From the NCBI RefSeq assembly GCF_018873765.1, contig NC_057925.1:8753568-8817567 (forward strand): 64,000 nucleotides of DNA, written 5' to 3'. The position numbers and the translations under genes were made by a program. This document shows positions 13,401 through 26,100 of the stretch, one piece after another. The notes under the pieces were generated by a model. That model was not told where the DNA came from. It saw nothing but the letters and a program-made list of their open reading frames with translations, and did no database searches. Source of the stretch: Telopea speciosissima. Its lineage: Eukaryota; Streptophyta; Magnoliopsida; Proteales; Proteaceae. Within the stretch, counting starts at the first letter, position 1. Each line of letters starts with the position of its first letter.

Positions 13401-16400
13401 TTCCGGTTTGAAATCTAGCCCAATAAGCACTGTATGGCAGTGGATATGGTCCAAGTTACATGATTGTCTTGGTATCCCTTCTCTTGCTAACCCATCAACC
13501 AAGGTTTTGCAGAATCATTATCTCCATTGAATGAGATACTCATTGTGGCCACCAAGGACTTTGCTTGCTTGATTTGATGATCTAGTCTCTGTCAGTCTGT
13601 TTTCATTGAGGTTGTCCAATTAATCATAAATGCCAAATCTCCTAGTAAGAGTACATGTGTGGCAATGATGGTGCAACTTGAAGCCCAAATAGGAATTTTT
13701 GATCTGGTGGAATCTGCTTCCATCACTTTAAGCCATCTATATTTACTGAAACACCTTTGCCTTTTCAATGTATCATGTGCTGCACTATGGATGAGCAGCA
13801 AACAGTAGGTCAGTTGGACTAGCAATCTGAACTTCATTCTTGGGTATGGAAGAACTTAAATTTCACAGCCTTTCTTTTCCAGCCTGCAGAAGATGTCTAA
13901 TGGGGTGATCAAGGTAGCGACTAACTTTGCTACAAGCATACTAAATGTTGAATTTGATATCATGGTGTATCTAATATTCCAATTACTCCTAAACAAAGAA
14001 GTCTGAAAAAATACATGCATGTCTCACATAATCCAACCATGCCCAAATCGAATGATCAAGATCTAAACTCAATAATATTCTTACAAACCAGTCAATCTAC
14101 AGAAGTTGATTGATTATAAGATCAAGCATAAATTTAATTCTGTAAAACCCTCTTTGTTTTGTATGTATGGAGGGCATGCCTTTATTCATGTTCTGATTAA
14201 ACAAATGCCCTTCATAGACCTGGTTTGAGCCCATTAGTTATTTCTGGTTCTGATCTGCCTTGACATACTTCAGGGTACCTGATTATGGAGGTTGGCTCCA
14301 TAGCATTCTCGTTTCTTATCTAGCATCTCGTATGCAAGGGTCAGTGGAACTCATTCTGCTATTTTTTGACTTTCTTGCAGGTGATTTTATTTATACGGTT
14401 TCTTCTCAATCACCAACTAAGCATTTCATTATACATGCACGGAAGGCCCTTCTTAATGGCATAAGCCCTGCTGAAAATCGAAGAGTTCCTCCCCTTAAGT
14501 ATGTACTTGGAAATTGTGCCTGGTGCAAAGAAGTAACTAGAATTAGAAGGAAGCTACCACTGTAAAACATGTGTATAAAAGAAGGGCCCAGTAAATGCCA
14601 AATTCGCATACTGTATTGGTATGGAAGAACCGCAGTTTAATTTCAATGACTTCTTCCAATACCGGTTCAAGGTCTCCTAATCTAGATGATTGGAATTCAT
14701 TCTACTTTGTTCTCTTAGGTCTTTCAGCCTTTCCCCTCAAATTAATTCTCAGTTTTTCTGGATCACCAGATCTGGTAGTGGTATGTCTATCATCTCCCTT
14801 TATGTCTGCTTTCTCTGCTGGTGATAAGCCAGCCAGCTGTTGCTTCTTTTTACCTAGTTATCCTGAGTTGTCAGCCAATCAAAACTTTAATCAAACCTCA
14901 CGATCAAGTTTAGGTTTGTTTTGGATGTTTGATCTCATGCATACATCATAATGATACTGATGAGGAGTGCTTCTTTCCTCCATAGTCATGTCCCTCGTGT
15001 CTCAGGTTCTGTGCATCTTTTTGTCCTTTATTTTTAGACCTAGATTGTCAAAACCCATCTTGTATGCATGACATATATCCAACTCTCTCCATCTCATCTC
15101 TTCTTCTGAGAGGGCATTGACTAATTTAATTTAGGCAGTGAAGTCACTGCCTCCATTTCACATAAAAAGGGACCGAGGAGTTAGGAATGTGTGCCATCAT
15201 CCTTTGGCACTTTTCAATGGCAAATAGAGGTCAACAAGAATCTTTATGGCTGGGGCCAGTTCTTTGAGCCCAGATGTGGTTTTGACTTTTTGTTTATGCA
15301 ATGTGTATGCTTGAAAGTCTTAAATTCCATATTATGTAGCTATGATTTCTTCTCTTTGTTTTTTTTTTTTTTTTTTTTTCATAATTAGATCCAATTCCTC
15401 TTTTTCTTTCCTCTAAATTACGTGATCATGGTTCTGGCGCATTGACAATATTTTATTTGGTGATGCAGATATGAATACGTATTTGGCCTTTTACGTGACT
15501 TCCCAGAGTTACAATTTACAATAAATGGAGGGATAACTAACATTGATGAGGTAAACCATTTAATCTAGCATGCAATATGCATAGAGTTGGAAAAGAAGAT
15601 ATCTTATCTATGTTGCCCCTAAATATCTCCTCAAATTGCAGCTAGAAGCCTGAAATTTGTGAAAATTACCAACACACAGTCTAGTCATCTGGTAGTTCCA
15701 GCCCAAAAGAATTCCAGATTGAGTTATCAAGCTTAATTGAAAAGTCAATTTTTGACTGTTTGGTTTTTTTAAAATACGGGGGGAATAGTTCAATACAAGG
15801 TGGGCCATACGATTGACGTGTAGGCCAACTCAAGTGCCATTATTCCATCAAACATATCCTATTCTAATTTAAGAAAACCTTTGGCGTTTTATGTTTTTAA
15901 GCTCCTCTGAGGTTGACAGAAACATACTGATGCACTTGCATTAGACATAATCCCATATGGAAGCCTATGCACAAGCTTGGGAGGCCCACAAGGTGCTTGC
16001 AGCAGTCCAATGGGCTGAAATTGACCTTTAGGTAGTTATATTATAGGTTGGGCTCTTTATTTTCTTGGGTTTCATTGTCTAGGTTATAAGCCCATAAAGT
16101 GGGGATAAAGTTAGAACACGGGATTAGTAGTTAAGAATTTAAGTTAGATTAGAATACTTAATAGCTAGATAGAATTCTTCCTTGGGCTTGTTTACTCTAT
16201 TGAGTGTGTGAGTGTGATTAGGAGTCTTTTTATGAGTCAATTTAGGAAGTTTTTGGTCTTTATTTATGTAATACATCCCCTATCAATTAAGGATGATTTG
16301 AGTAAAGAATATGATTTTTTTGAAAAGTTTTGGTTCTGTTTAGTAGTGCATATGAGATTGGTATCCCATACCCAATTTCTTCTCTTCTTCCATACATTTT

Positions 16401-18820
16401 CTCCCTTCTTCCTCCCAAGAAGATCGATCTTTTCTCCTTTCCCTCCCCTCTCATTGATCTGATTTCTTCACTTAGCAACACAGTTGCTTCCTTTGTCTCA
16501 GATCTGATCACAGATTTGATCATTAGGCTTGCTTGCATCTAAGATCCATAATTTGGATTTTCAGATTGCATTACATACTGGACTATTGTTCCTTTGATTC
16601 CCTATTGAAAGACCAGAGTGATCTTGGTTCTAAGTTCCAACAAGATGGTGAACTGATGTTGATGATTTGTAGTGTTCTATTAATGCATTGGTAGCATACA
16701 AAGGCATGTCAAATCCTGTGTTGATAACCTACTCCTCCTTTACTCCCTAGTGCTGTTGTCCTTTTTCTAGTTCTTTTGTTGACCCTACTTTATCATCTGA
16801 TTTTAGGGGCTATGTCATCTTTTTCCATGATTAGCTATATATGGCTTTCTGGCTAAAAATCAAAAGATTTCTTCAATAATTATCTGAAATGTTGAGGTTA
16901 ATTATGGAATACATAATACAACAAAAGCAATGCTGCTATGTTGGTCAATATGAGGCCAATGATCCAGTATGAACTTTAAGCACAAACCAATTTCTTTAAC
17001 CATTTATTTCCAACTTCAAATGCTTCATCAGGAAGAGAAGAAAGGACTTATTAAAGTTTCATTTTCTTGTTTCCATGCGGTTAAATATGGAGCTAGTTGT
17101 AAGTAACTTTGATGTCAGATTCCTAATGTTCAAATCCGTTGGGGTACAATTCATAAATTTAAAGATATTTGTTTTAATGTTTTTTATTAGCTTTTTGCCT
17201 TCTCATGAAGTTGAGCTTGAAATGCCTTATTTACATTTATGACTGACATGATTTTCTGGACGTCTTTAATAAGGTTTTTGGATACCTCTGTTGCACGGAT
17301 TTCCTCTGTTGATGCTTTATGACATGAAACTGCTCATATTTTATTTTCATTACTTCACAATTTCATTTAATAGGTCAGTGCAGCACGAAAAGGAGGAGCT
17401 CATGGGGTGATGGTTGGACGTGCTGCTTACAACAAGTATGAACCATGTGTTATTACTAAATAAAGTTATTTTATATTTTTGTTGGGTGAATAAATAATTC
17501 ATGAACCAGGTTTTATATTTTGCTCTTTAGTCTAGATATTATTGTTCTGTTGCTTATTCTTCATGGTGCTTTTTATCTCACTTTTGTCGTTTTTATATTT
17601 AACTGTTGCCTGTTGGTTCATATCTGATGATCTTCACTATTTGCCTTTTTTTTTATTATTGTTTTTTGCAGCCCATGGGCTACTTTGGGACATGTTGATA
17701 GTGCTGTTTATGGGTTACCTAGTTCTGGTATTTCACGTCGTCAGGTTGTCTGAAAGATCAAGTTATCAAATAGATCTACTTAAGTTGTTCACATTGAATC
17801 CATCTCATGGTTTGCAAATTGCAATTTTGGCTCAGGTTCTTGAAAAATTTCAGGCATATGGTGATTCCATTCTCGGTAAATATGGACCTAATAAACCAAA
17901 TGTCCGGCAAGTGGTTAAGGTCAGTAAGGATGTCAAGAAGTTTCTTGTCATCTCTTTTCTTTTTTTGTTGTATATGTTCCTCTTAGATAGTTCTCCATTT
18001 CTGTTCTTTTAGTGAGCCTTTTCTTCATTTGGAATGTTTAAAATTGAACAAGCTAGCGAACTTTTAACAAACAGAACTTACCTTTATGGACCTTATGGTA
18101 CACTAACTGATGTTGTTCTCTCATCAGTGTGAAAGAATTGTAATACTCTCATATGATTCCTCTCCACCCCACTTCAACTCCCCCCACCCTCAGCCAAATA
18201 TAGAGTTTGGTGCTTTTAGTGCTTTGGGAGTATATCCCTTTGGATAACAATCTTCATTCCCTAGGCCTTCACAATCCTTTCTAAGCTGTGAAGTATGTCG
18301 TGATGGTCATTTTGTTTTGATATCTTGTCTTCAAAGGTGTAAACCACATATTCGTACTAAATACACTGATTTATCAACTAATTTCATCCCTTTCCTGACA
18401 TGTGTGGATGATTTCAATACATCCCTGTCACATTGCAGCCATTACTTAACCTTTTCCATTCGGAGCCTGGGAATGGACTGTGGAAGCGCAAAGCAGATGC
18501 TGCATTACACCATTGCACGGTATGTCCTTGTAGTTGAAAACCTAAGAATTTTGTTCTATAGAAGAAATGTTCTCTTGTCTTTTTTTTACTGTCTCATGTT
18601 TAGATTTGGTATAGACACAGCTTAGACCTGATCTTGTTGCTTTTTAATACTGTAGAGCATCCAGTCGTTTCTCGAGGAAACCCTGGAAGCCTTTCCAGAC
18701 TCTGTATTGGATTCAACACCTGAGAGGAGTCCATCTGCTTCTGAAGATACATTCATTGATATACATAGGTTGCTTCCTCCTTCATATAAATTAAAAGAAC
18801 AAGAGCTGTTGTACGCTTAG
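10425..18820 (+). CDS. tRNA-dihydrouridine synthase, DusA type (12 exons, 431 aa)
   Basis: An FMN-dependent TIM-barrel reductase that makes dihydrouridine in tRNA. CDS exons: 10425-10627, 10730-10856, 11859-11986, 12082-12151, 12278-12380, 14381-14498, 15469-15550, 17374-17435, 17672-17744, 17836-17919, 18439-18519, 18656-18820; all introns are GT-AG and the lengths sum to 432 codons. The domain starts [14 protein letters not shown] (residues about 68-81), followed by [24 protein letters not shown] (catalytic Cys at about 156), KCRIGVD, IIHARK (about 229), INGGI and GVMVGRAAY. These are DusA-subfamily motifs (U20/U20a in E. coli). The N-terminal ~65 residues precede the domain and may be an organelle transit peptide (inference). 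Start: the first ATG after a plausible acceptor at 10388; an in-frame ATG at 10368 is the alternative. Introns reach 2.0 kb. The last exon adds a family-variable tail ending ELLYA. Confidence 0.93.
12381..14380 (+). other. 2.0 kb intron of the DUS gene
   Basis: The borders are GTAAGT at 12381 and TTCTTGCAG at 14380. No coding exon or clear mobile element was recognised inside; the open frames have no domain features. Confidence 0.6.
15551..17373 (+). other. 1.8 kb intron of the DUS gene
   Basis: The intron lies between the exons encoding ..GGITNIDE and VSAARKGG.., with GTAAAC and TAATAG borders. The middle (about 15780-16570) is AT- and pyrimidine-rich and looks like inserted repeat sequence, but no termini or duplications could be identified. 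Confidence 0.5.
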
Positions 18821-19803
18821 TCTGAGTATGTATACATTAACTGTATATTAATATAACTGTTAAAGCTTCAGTGTAGCTATTCCTATCAAGGCCAAGATTT
18901 TGTATCTTCACTAGTTAGTTTCGTTGTTTCGAGTCCTTCCCCTGCTGATGGCAATGCCGAAGGTGGGGGTTTGGTCTTTGCATTTTCTGTTTTGAGTATT
19001 TTCTCTGGTTTTCTTTTTATATTTCCTTTTTTTATTCTTTTAATACATATGATCTTTTAGTGAAAAAAAAAAGTGTAGGTATTCCTATTCCTTCCTCAAA
19101 AGTATAAAGGCTATTGGGGGGGGGGAATTTACAATATAGCTTGCCAATCACTGATCCACACTGCCTTAGTGAACATAAATTGTTGCATGATGGAAATAAT
19201 TCCCTTACTTGATTCAATAATCTGTATGGTTTCAAGTATAATCAACCTCAAAACACATTATAAGGAGATTGAAGCCTGTGTATATGCTAAACCAAGAGTG
19301 ATTGATGGGGTTGCAGGTGATGGGATTAGAATTGAAAACAATCATTTCATCGTCAAGAGTACTTGAACTGTTTTGGTTGGATATCTGCCCCTCATTAGCA
19401 TCGACGCTTCGATCCATTTCAGTTCTCAGAGTCTAAAACTATCAGCAACGAAGAGCCAGGCTGGGTTCGTGGCAGTACATTATCATCGGATCTGCTGAAT
19501 GTTTTTCTTCGCCAATTCTCTGGTGATTCTTAAGCAATGTGGCTATGAGTGGCAGCTTACCCAAAATCAGACTATGAACTTCATGGTCTGAAACTAAATC
19601 AAACAAATAAGTAAAGAAGAACAGGAGGGGTCATTTTAACCCTTCCATGATTCTTTATTGTTTTCTTTTTCCCTCAAAACAATGCTAAGACCGGCCCTTG
19701 ACCACCCTGCAATTAGGTTCACCTCAGTGGTACAGTTGTCGTACCTTAGCCATGATCCTATGCATAGGCAGGTCAAGGGATGGTATCGGGGCCGATTCTA
19801 AGC

Positions 19804-19932
19804 TATGTTTGGAAGGCAAGAAAAGAAAAGAAAAGGAAAAATTTAGAGAAAAAACATAAACTCATCGTTAATGTCATCATTATGTGTCTTTTGTCTTTTT
19901 AATTTATATCCATTTCATGCCAACCAAACATA
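19804..19932. repeat. MITE-like element with GTTTGG/CCAAAC ends
   Basis: The left end CTATGTTTGGAAGGCA is mirrored by the right end TGCCAACCAAACATAC, with an A/G-rich left half and a T-rich right half. This is the shape of a small inverted-repeat element. No clear target-site duplication was found, so the class is open. Confidence 0.4.
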
Positions 19933-21335
19933 CCCTTAAGAGAGATTCCTCTACGAAAGAAGAGCTAATGTTTCAGCCTCACACGAAGGGCTTGAATATC
20001 TGTTGGCAGCTTAGCTTGGACCACCCAATTAAGTGCAGAAAGGTGGTTGCTACAAATTATTTTGTTTAGAATCTTGAATGATTCTTGCACCTCAGGCAAT
20101 AAAGGTTTCAAATAAAACGATTATGGAAAAGTTTTTCTTCACAAGTAGAGTGGGAAGAATCCCCACTCCACTGGTAATATGACCATGCGATGGGACTAGA
20201 GGGATCTTTATATGCTCCATTTCTGTCTATTTGCCCCTTAGATTGTTGACACATGGTATGCTTAAATCCTACGGTCAGGATTTGAGATGGTATTCACCCA
20301 CCCAGCCTTAACCTAAACCAAGTTGCTCATTCTCTCTCCTTTTTCACTCTTCCTCCCTATCTCTCTCTCCTGCAGCTCTCGGAGACACAATGGCAAATTG
20401 CCATACTCCGTTCCTTTCATGACTGCGGAGCAACGAGTAGTTTAATTTTTTGTAGTTTCTGTGGGATAAATTGAAGCTGCATTTGGAACCCAGAATACTG
20501 CAATTGACCAAATGAAACAAAAATAAGAACTAGGAAGAGGGGATAAAGCTTCCATTAGAAGGGACATGGCCTTATATAGAGATGCCGATTGCAAGTTCAT
20601 CTGCAATTGAGTAGGTTGGTCTCACGATCCAAAAGAATGAATTGTTCATTGAAGACAACCAAAAAATCATGTTTTGTTGATAAGATGCTAAAACCTTCAA
20701 TGACATCAAGCCTTTGATCTCATCCAACTAATAACCAAATTTGAGTTCCCTTCCACAATCAATTTATTGTCTACTCTGTAAACAACCAACCATCTCTAAT
20801 TCATGAATCTACATTCTTTTCTCCATATGGCAGAAAAAATTCAATGGAAGTGAAGTTTTTTCTAAAAAGAAATGTATTTGCCCACCCTTCCTTCTAAAAA
20901 CTCTCTCTCTCGGACATATAGGGCAAGGATAACATGGTAACCCAATTGAAGCATCTGTCCTATCACATTATCCCCTTGGAATGTCAAGACTAGCTAAGAC
21001 TCTGCCTATTAATTGGTCCTCTGGATTTAGAATAGTTAGAACACAGTCCTACAGCAGAACTGTAAGTGAGATTTCAATTCAGAGCTAACAAGTCACGCCA
21101 GTAAAACCTGTTTGAAGACAGATTCATTATCAAAAGCTCTAACATAACCCACCTTGATCTTGTTCATGTTGTGATCTCCATATCATCTTTCTCATTCTCT
21201 CTCAACCGGGTCTATCTCAGAAATCATTGGTTTTGGCTTTAACAATGTAACTCACTACCTGTAACAGCTCTCCTAAATCTGTTTATGTTAGGAAGTAATT
21301 TTACCATATTGTTAAGAAATCTTCACTGAAGAACT

Positions 21336-21394
21336 CAACTCAACTCAACTAAGTCTTTCCCCGACTAAATGGGTTCGGCTATGCAGATTCTGTT
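21336..21394 (+). repeat. SINE-like fragment (Au-type 3' motif)
   Basis: CAACTCAACTCAACTAAG followed by CCCGACTAAATGGGTTCGGCTATGCAGATTC resembles the 3' region of the plant Au SINE family (..GTCGGCTACATGAATC). It is only a short, diverged piece; the tRNA-derived head with A and B boxes was not found. Confidence 0.3.
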
Positions 21395-21838
21395 TCACAA
21401 TTCAACTCTGTTTAAGATCATGTTAGTGTCAACCCAAAGCCATTCAAGTCTGTAATTAATCAGCTAATCTAAATTATCATATTTAGTGAGTTGGGGACTT
21501 TGAGGGACTGATGTGTCCTCTTGACAACACCAAAATAAGCTGAAATTCAAAAGGAGAAAGGTTTTGTACAAGGTCGTGTAAATCATGTGCAGGAGAGATT
21601 CTCTCACATACACGGTCTCTCACAAAAAGTTGGAAAAGGCATAAATACTCACCCATTAATTACTGCCTTGAAACTCCCACCCTCTCACATACACGGTTTA
21701 CACGACCGTGTACGAAAACTTTCTCCGATTCACAAAGAGAATAAAGAGAAGACATTTAATTTAACAAAGTTCTCCAAATACCAATTACACAATTAAATAC
21801 AAGCAACTCAGATGACCATTAAAATTTAAAATGTTCCA

Positions 21839-22165
21839 TCATTTGTGACAGATACGAGCTGTTGGCATGGTAACACAGATGGGAGCATAGATCTTCCTAG
21901 CTTCTGCGGATCCACGTGTTGGCCCCTCACCGGCGACCGCAACACCTGCAACCGAGCAGACAGCAGCTGCTGCTGCTGCTGCTGCGAACATCAAGTCCCT
22001 CCTTCCACTGCTACTCTCATTCTTCCCATCATTGTTGTTTCTCAATGTGACTTGTTTAGCTTCAACAGCCTTAGCAACAACTAGTCTGCTATGGGTAGCT
22101 GTGGATTTCCGTTGGCAGGCGTTTATGCCTCCAAGGAGTGAGGCTGACATGGTCATTGAAGCCAT
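21839..22165 (-). CDS. PSBTN: Photosystem II 5 kDa protein PsbTn, chloroplast precursor (108 aa)
   Basis: A nuclear-encoded small lumenal subunit of photosystem II. The single-exon frame has a bipartite targeting region: a Ser/Lys-rich stromal transit part, then [19 protein letters not shown], a twin-Arg plus hydrophobic Ala stretch as in thylakoid-lumen signals. A processing site is likely after AGVAVA. The mature peptide is about 30 residues, [20 protein letters not shown].. ending ARICHK, with two cysteines that match the conserved pair of PsbTn. Start: I chose the ATG at 22165 (MASMTM, conserved in the family); an in-frame ATG 30 nt upstream would give 118 aa. The Ala run is encoded partly by a CTG/GCA-type trinucleotide repeat (about 21966-21985), likely variable in length. 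Confidence 0.93.
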   Translation of the reverse strand: MASMTMSASLLGGINACQRKSTATHSRLVVAKAVEAKQVTLRNNNDGKNESSSGRRDLMFAAAAAAAAVCSVAGVAVAGEGPTRGSAEARKIYAPICVTMPTARICHK

Positions 22166-23168
22166 CTCTGCAATCTGATTGTGTTGAGAGGTCACTGTGA
22201 TTCACTCTCTCACGAACAGTGGCTTTGGGTGTTCGTGGATGAGGTTTAAATTTGTTTTTTTAAGTAGAAAGGAGTCGAAATAACAGAAAGGAATTGGGGT
22301 TGTTAAAGTGCCACTCATTTCGTTATCCCAATGTATGTTCTGGCCAATGGATGGTGTCCACGTGTTGGGCTATCTTGGAGATCTAGTGGTTTGAAATGTT
22401 TTTCTTTGTCTTCCATCAGGTGTAGAGATGTGGGCCCCGGTGATATTTCTATCTTGGTAGGAACGAGTGGATGAGCTTCAATTCTCACTGTTCATGAATT
22501 AGGGCAAGATTTAGCATTAATTGGGAGTAGGGTCTCTTAACTCTCAACTCTCTACTCTCTCACTAGTCACTCACTCACTCCCCAGGTTATAGGTATAGGA
22601 ATTGTGGTTCAGTGTCCATAGCGGTCTCGGCTGATATTAATACGGATACGGATAAGCTGTAATCGGATATAATCTCAAAACTGATCCATCTCCGGCAACA
22701 CCGATACTTTTTTTGGGGGGGGGGGGGGTGGGTTTGAGAGAGAGAGAGAGAGAGAGTAGAAGACAATGTTCCATTGATAAGAAGTCTGAAGAAAAGATAA
22801 CAAGATTCTGGGCAGAAAGGGTATACAAGTTCTGGAACTAAATTCTTATTTTCTGCATTAAACCCAATAGGGAAAGAAGGAAGCTCCAGTCAAAGTCGTT
22901 TCTGACCCAAAACAGAGCTCAAAAAATTCAATCGGTTCAACAAATAAATAATCATTAACTTACAGAACAACAAAATGGATCAAACTGTCCTATCTACATG
23001 TGTATACTTCACAATATCATTAAAACCCCAACTTCAACAGGTACAGCCCAAGCACTGCCTCAAACCCAAAAAAAAAACCCAAATCACAGGCCTTGGCTGA
23101 TGATGGCACCTGAATATTAACTCCAAATTGTCTGTGACGTGTCTCTTCGTTGTTCACTGGTCTTCCCT
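22166..23168. other. PsbTn promoter region and CESA3 3' flank
   Basis: No gene was recognised. It includes a poly-G tract (about 22715-22728) followed by a GA microsatellite (22736-22757), and the probable CESA3 3' untranslated region next to the stop at 23169. Confidence 0.5.
22359..22364. promoter_or_regulatory. G-box (CACGTG) upstream of PsbTn
   Basis: A palindromic CACGTG in the context TCCACGTGTTGG, about 195 bp upstream of the chosen PsbTn start, with a CCAAT motif 15 bp away. G-boxes are common in promoters of light-regulated photosynthesis genes. That it works here is an inference from position. Confidence 0.35.
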
Positions 23169-26100
23169 CTAGCAGTTGATTCCACACTGTTGAATAGTAG
23201 GGCCATTCACCTGGATGATGAAGGGATCAATGCGAACCCATAATAAGGAGAATATGGATGCAAGGAGAATTGACCATACAACCACAATGGTAGGTGTTCG
23301 GTTCTGGCGTCCCATTAAACCCTTGAGGAAAGGATAGAGATGAACAATCACCCAGAAGGCGAAGAACAGTTTCCCAAAGAGTGGACCCCATGACTGGTAC
23401 CCACTGTTGATGGCATAGGAGATGCCGGCTACCACGCCAACCAGGTTGATAATGAGGAGAGTCGTCGGTGGAATGAGAAGAGTCGTCCATTTGAACATGT
23501 AGAGCTCAGCGAAATCCCCATCCTCGTCAGATGCCTTGGAAGTTACAGTGAAATTAGTGTCAATGCCAGCAAGAACTTTGAGCAAACCTTGGAAGACTGC
23601 AAAAAGATGGGCTGAAACACCTCCAATAACCCAGAACTGTTCATTTCTCCACCATTCGTCAATCCCAACACCGCTCCACCTCATCTCCAAAATACCAGTG
23701 GCAAAGATGGAAAGAAAAAGTGATATAAACCAGATACTGGCAATATTACTAATCTGCAATCAAAAGTAACGAAGCCACAATATCATGAGATTACTTGGTA
23801 CTAAAATCACCAAAGAGGCCAATTGGTTTCAAATGGGTAAAAGGCAAGTTGTAGCTACCTGTGGAATAATGAACTTTCCAGTAAGTAAACAGACTGCTGG
23901 CAATGTACAATATGCAAGAAGAGGAATGGAAGTGATTGGGTAAATGGTGGTGTTGATGTATGCAAATCTCTCGAGCCATTTTAGCCTTCCACTATAACCA
24001 TACCATATGGGGCAGTGCCGACTGAGAAGAATTTCAACAGAACCTAAAGCCCATCGAAGCACTTGGTTCAGACGATCTGACAGGTTAATAGGAGCAGATC
24101 CTTTGAAGGCCGGTCGATTGGGAATGCAGTAGATTGATCGCCAACCACGGGCATGCATCTTGAATCCTGTAAGGATATCTTCCGTAACAGAACCGTAAAT
24201 CCATCCAATCTGCAGAAGAAAAATGACAGTGCATGTGTCAAGATCTCAAGAAAGAATTAGTAAGATGAGCAGTAGATGTTTCGAAGGAAGCAAAAAATGC
24301 AGTGCAGCACTCCTATTAATTACTGGCAAATATAAATAAACAGAAGAAACTATATGTACATTTCAAATGAAGCTTGACAAACCAAACCAACACACCCCCC
24401 CCCCCCCCCAAAAAAAAAAAATAAAAAATAAAAAAATGGAGGAAATTAAAGCTTCCCTGCAGCAATAAAATAACATACTTCCATAGCCCTTTTCATGAAA
24501 CAGTTGAGTCAACTAGTTCTAGAAACACCCATTATAGTAGGTGAGTGCCAATAATATCAGCTTTGGTCTACAAAGTTCATAAATCCAAGCTGGGTTCTTG
24601 TTACAGGATATTAATGCAAATCCTAAATGAGAACCATTAAGAAGAACAAAGTGGAACAACAGATACCAACGTACCTCATTTCCCCAGTCTGTCTTGTCCT
24701 CATATCCACAACTAATAACATGGATAGCTTCTTTAAGGAGAGTATCAGGAGTAGCAGACTGAGGAACACCACCATTTTCCATAAGTGTAGAGGCAACAAA
24801 CACAGCTGATTGACCAAATCTTTTCTCAAGGCTCATCTGTGACATCAGCAGGGACTTCTCATCATCAAATCCAGCACCTAGATGGGGAAATACATCACAA
24901 ATGTCAGTGTAACATCTAACATGGCTGTATCTATTCGCTGTTGAGCAGCCCCAGAAGGGTGCTTGACAATTGAGGACCCAGTAACTTCATCTATACATGG
25001 GAAAATATAAAGGTAAGGTACAGTAAAGTTAAAGAATGATTCACACTTTATAGGTGTATGAACAGTCAATCTGTCGCTGTTCCATACAGGATAAAATGGT
25101 GAAGCAAGGCTTAGTCAAAAAGAGGGATGAAGAAATACACAGTCAAGAATACATTAGAGGTAACACGTTTACAGAGGACTAACAAGTTTAGTTTTCCTAA
25201 AACCTCTTCCAGCCATGAGAATCCTATTTCTTTTTAGTATTCATGTTGTTTTCCTCTAAATTGGAAACAATATTAGAAAAAAATTAAAGAAATTCCTTGC
25301 TGTAACAACTATTTAAGAAAATGAAATATCTGAGACCATTTTGACACCATTTATCACATTGTTGAACTGGCAGATCGAGTAGGCAAAAGATAAGCAAACA
25401 CTAATCATCCCAGCAAGTCCATTCATTTAAAAATAATAGAGAGAGAACTATACCTTCTACTCCCTCTTCTATATCTTCTAGATTGAATATTGGCACAGTA
25501 GGGTCAACATGCTTGCTAGATCTCTTCTTGTCGGAGCCCTTTTTACTTGATTTTGAGCCCTTCTTTTGTGATCCACCACAGCACAGAGATAAGAAACCTA
25601 CTTTTCTATTCTTGGGCTTCAGTGGAGGTTCATAACCATATAAAGCAGTTCTGTTGAAGACACATCCAGTACCCACATAAACAGGTCCTTGGATGCCATC
25701 TAAGCCTCTTAAGTTTATCTAAAATTCATGAGAAAAGAAGAAAATTAGAAATCCTGGCCAAAAGAAAACAGTTAGTTGCATTAAATGCACAAATATTCCC
25801 ACAAGATTAAGAAAATACATCTCAGTATAGTGAGGGGAAAAGTAAGAGAGTGCCACAATGAATTCTCAAAGGGTATCCGAACTTACATCAAAGAAGACAG
25901 TATTGCGGTTGGCATATCGATCATTCTTATCAATACCATCAAATCTCTGGGGAAACTGAACATAACAGACTTGTTTTCCTAGATTTGGATCCATCAAAAA
26001 GCACATAGATTCCCTCAAAGCCTTACTGTTGTTTATGTAGTGGTCACAATCCAGATTCAACATGAAGGGACCATTGGTAAGGACTGCTGATACACGAACC

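Larger units (their letters stand above)
18821..21838. other. Intergenic region between convergent DUS and PsbTn genes
   Basis: No gene was recognised. It contains the DUS 3' flank, a MITE-like inverted pair at 19804-19932 and a short SINE-like stretch at 21336-21394. A near-duplicate phrase CTCTCACATACACGG occurs at 21600-21615 and 21683-21697. Confidence 0.45.

Noticed and set aside
22166..22195. Upstream in-frame ATG of PsbTn ([10 protein letters not shown]..)
   Set aside because: The family begins MASMTM; the extra ten residues are probably leader sequence translated by chance.
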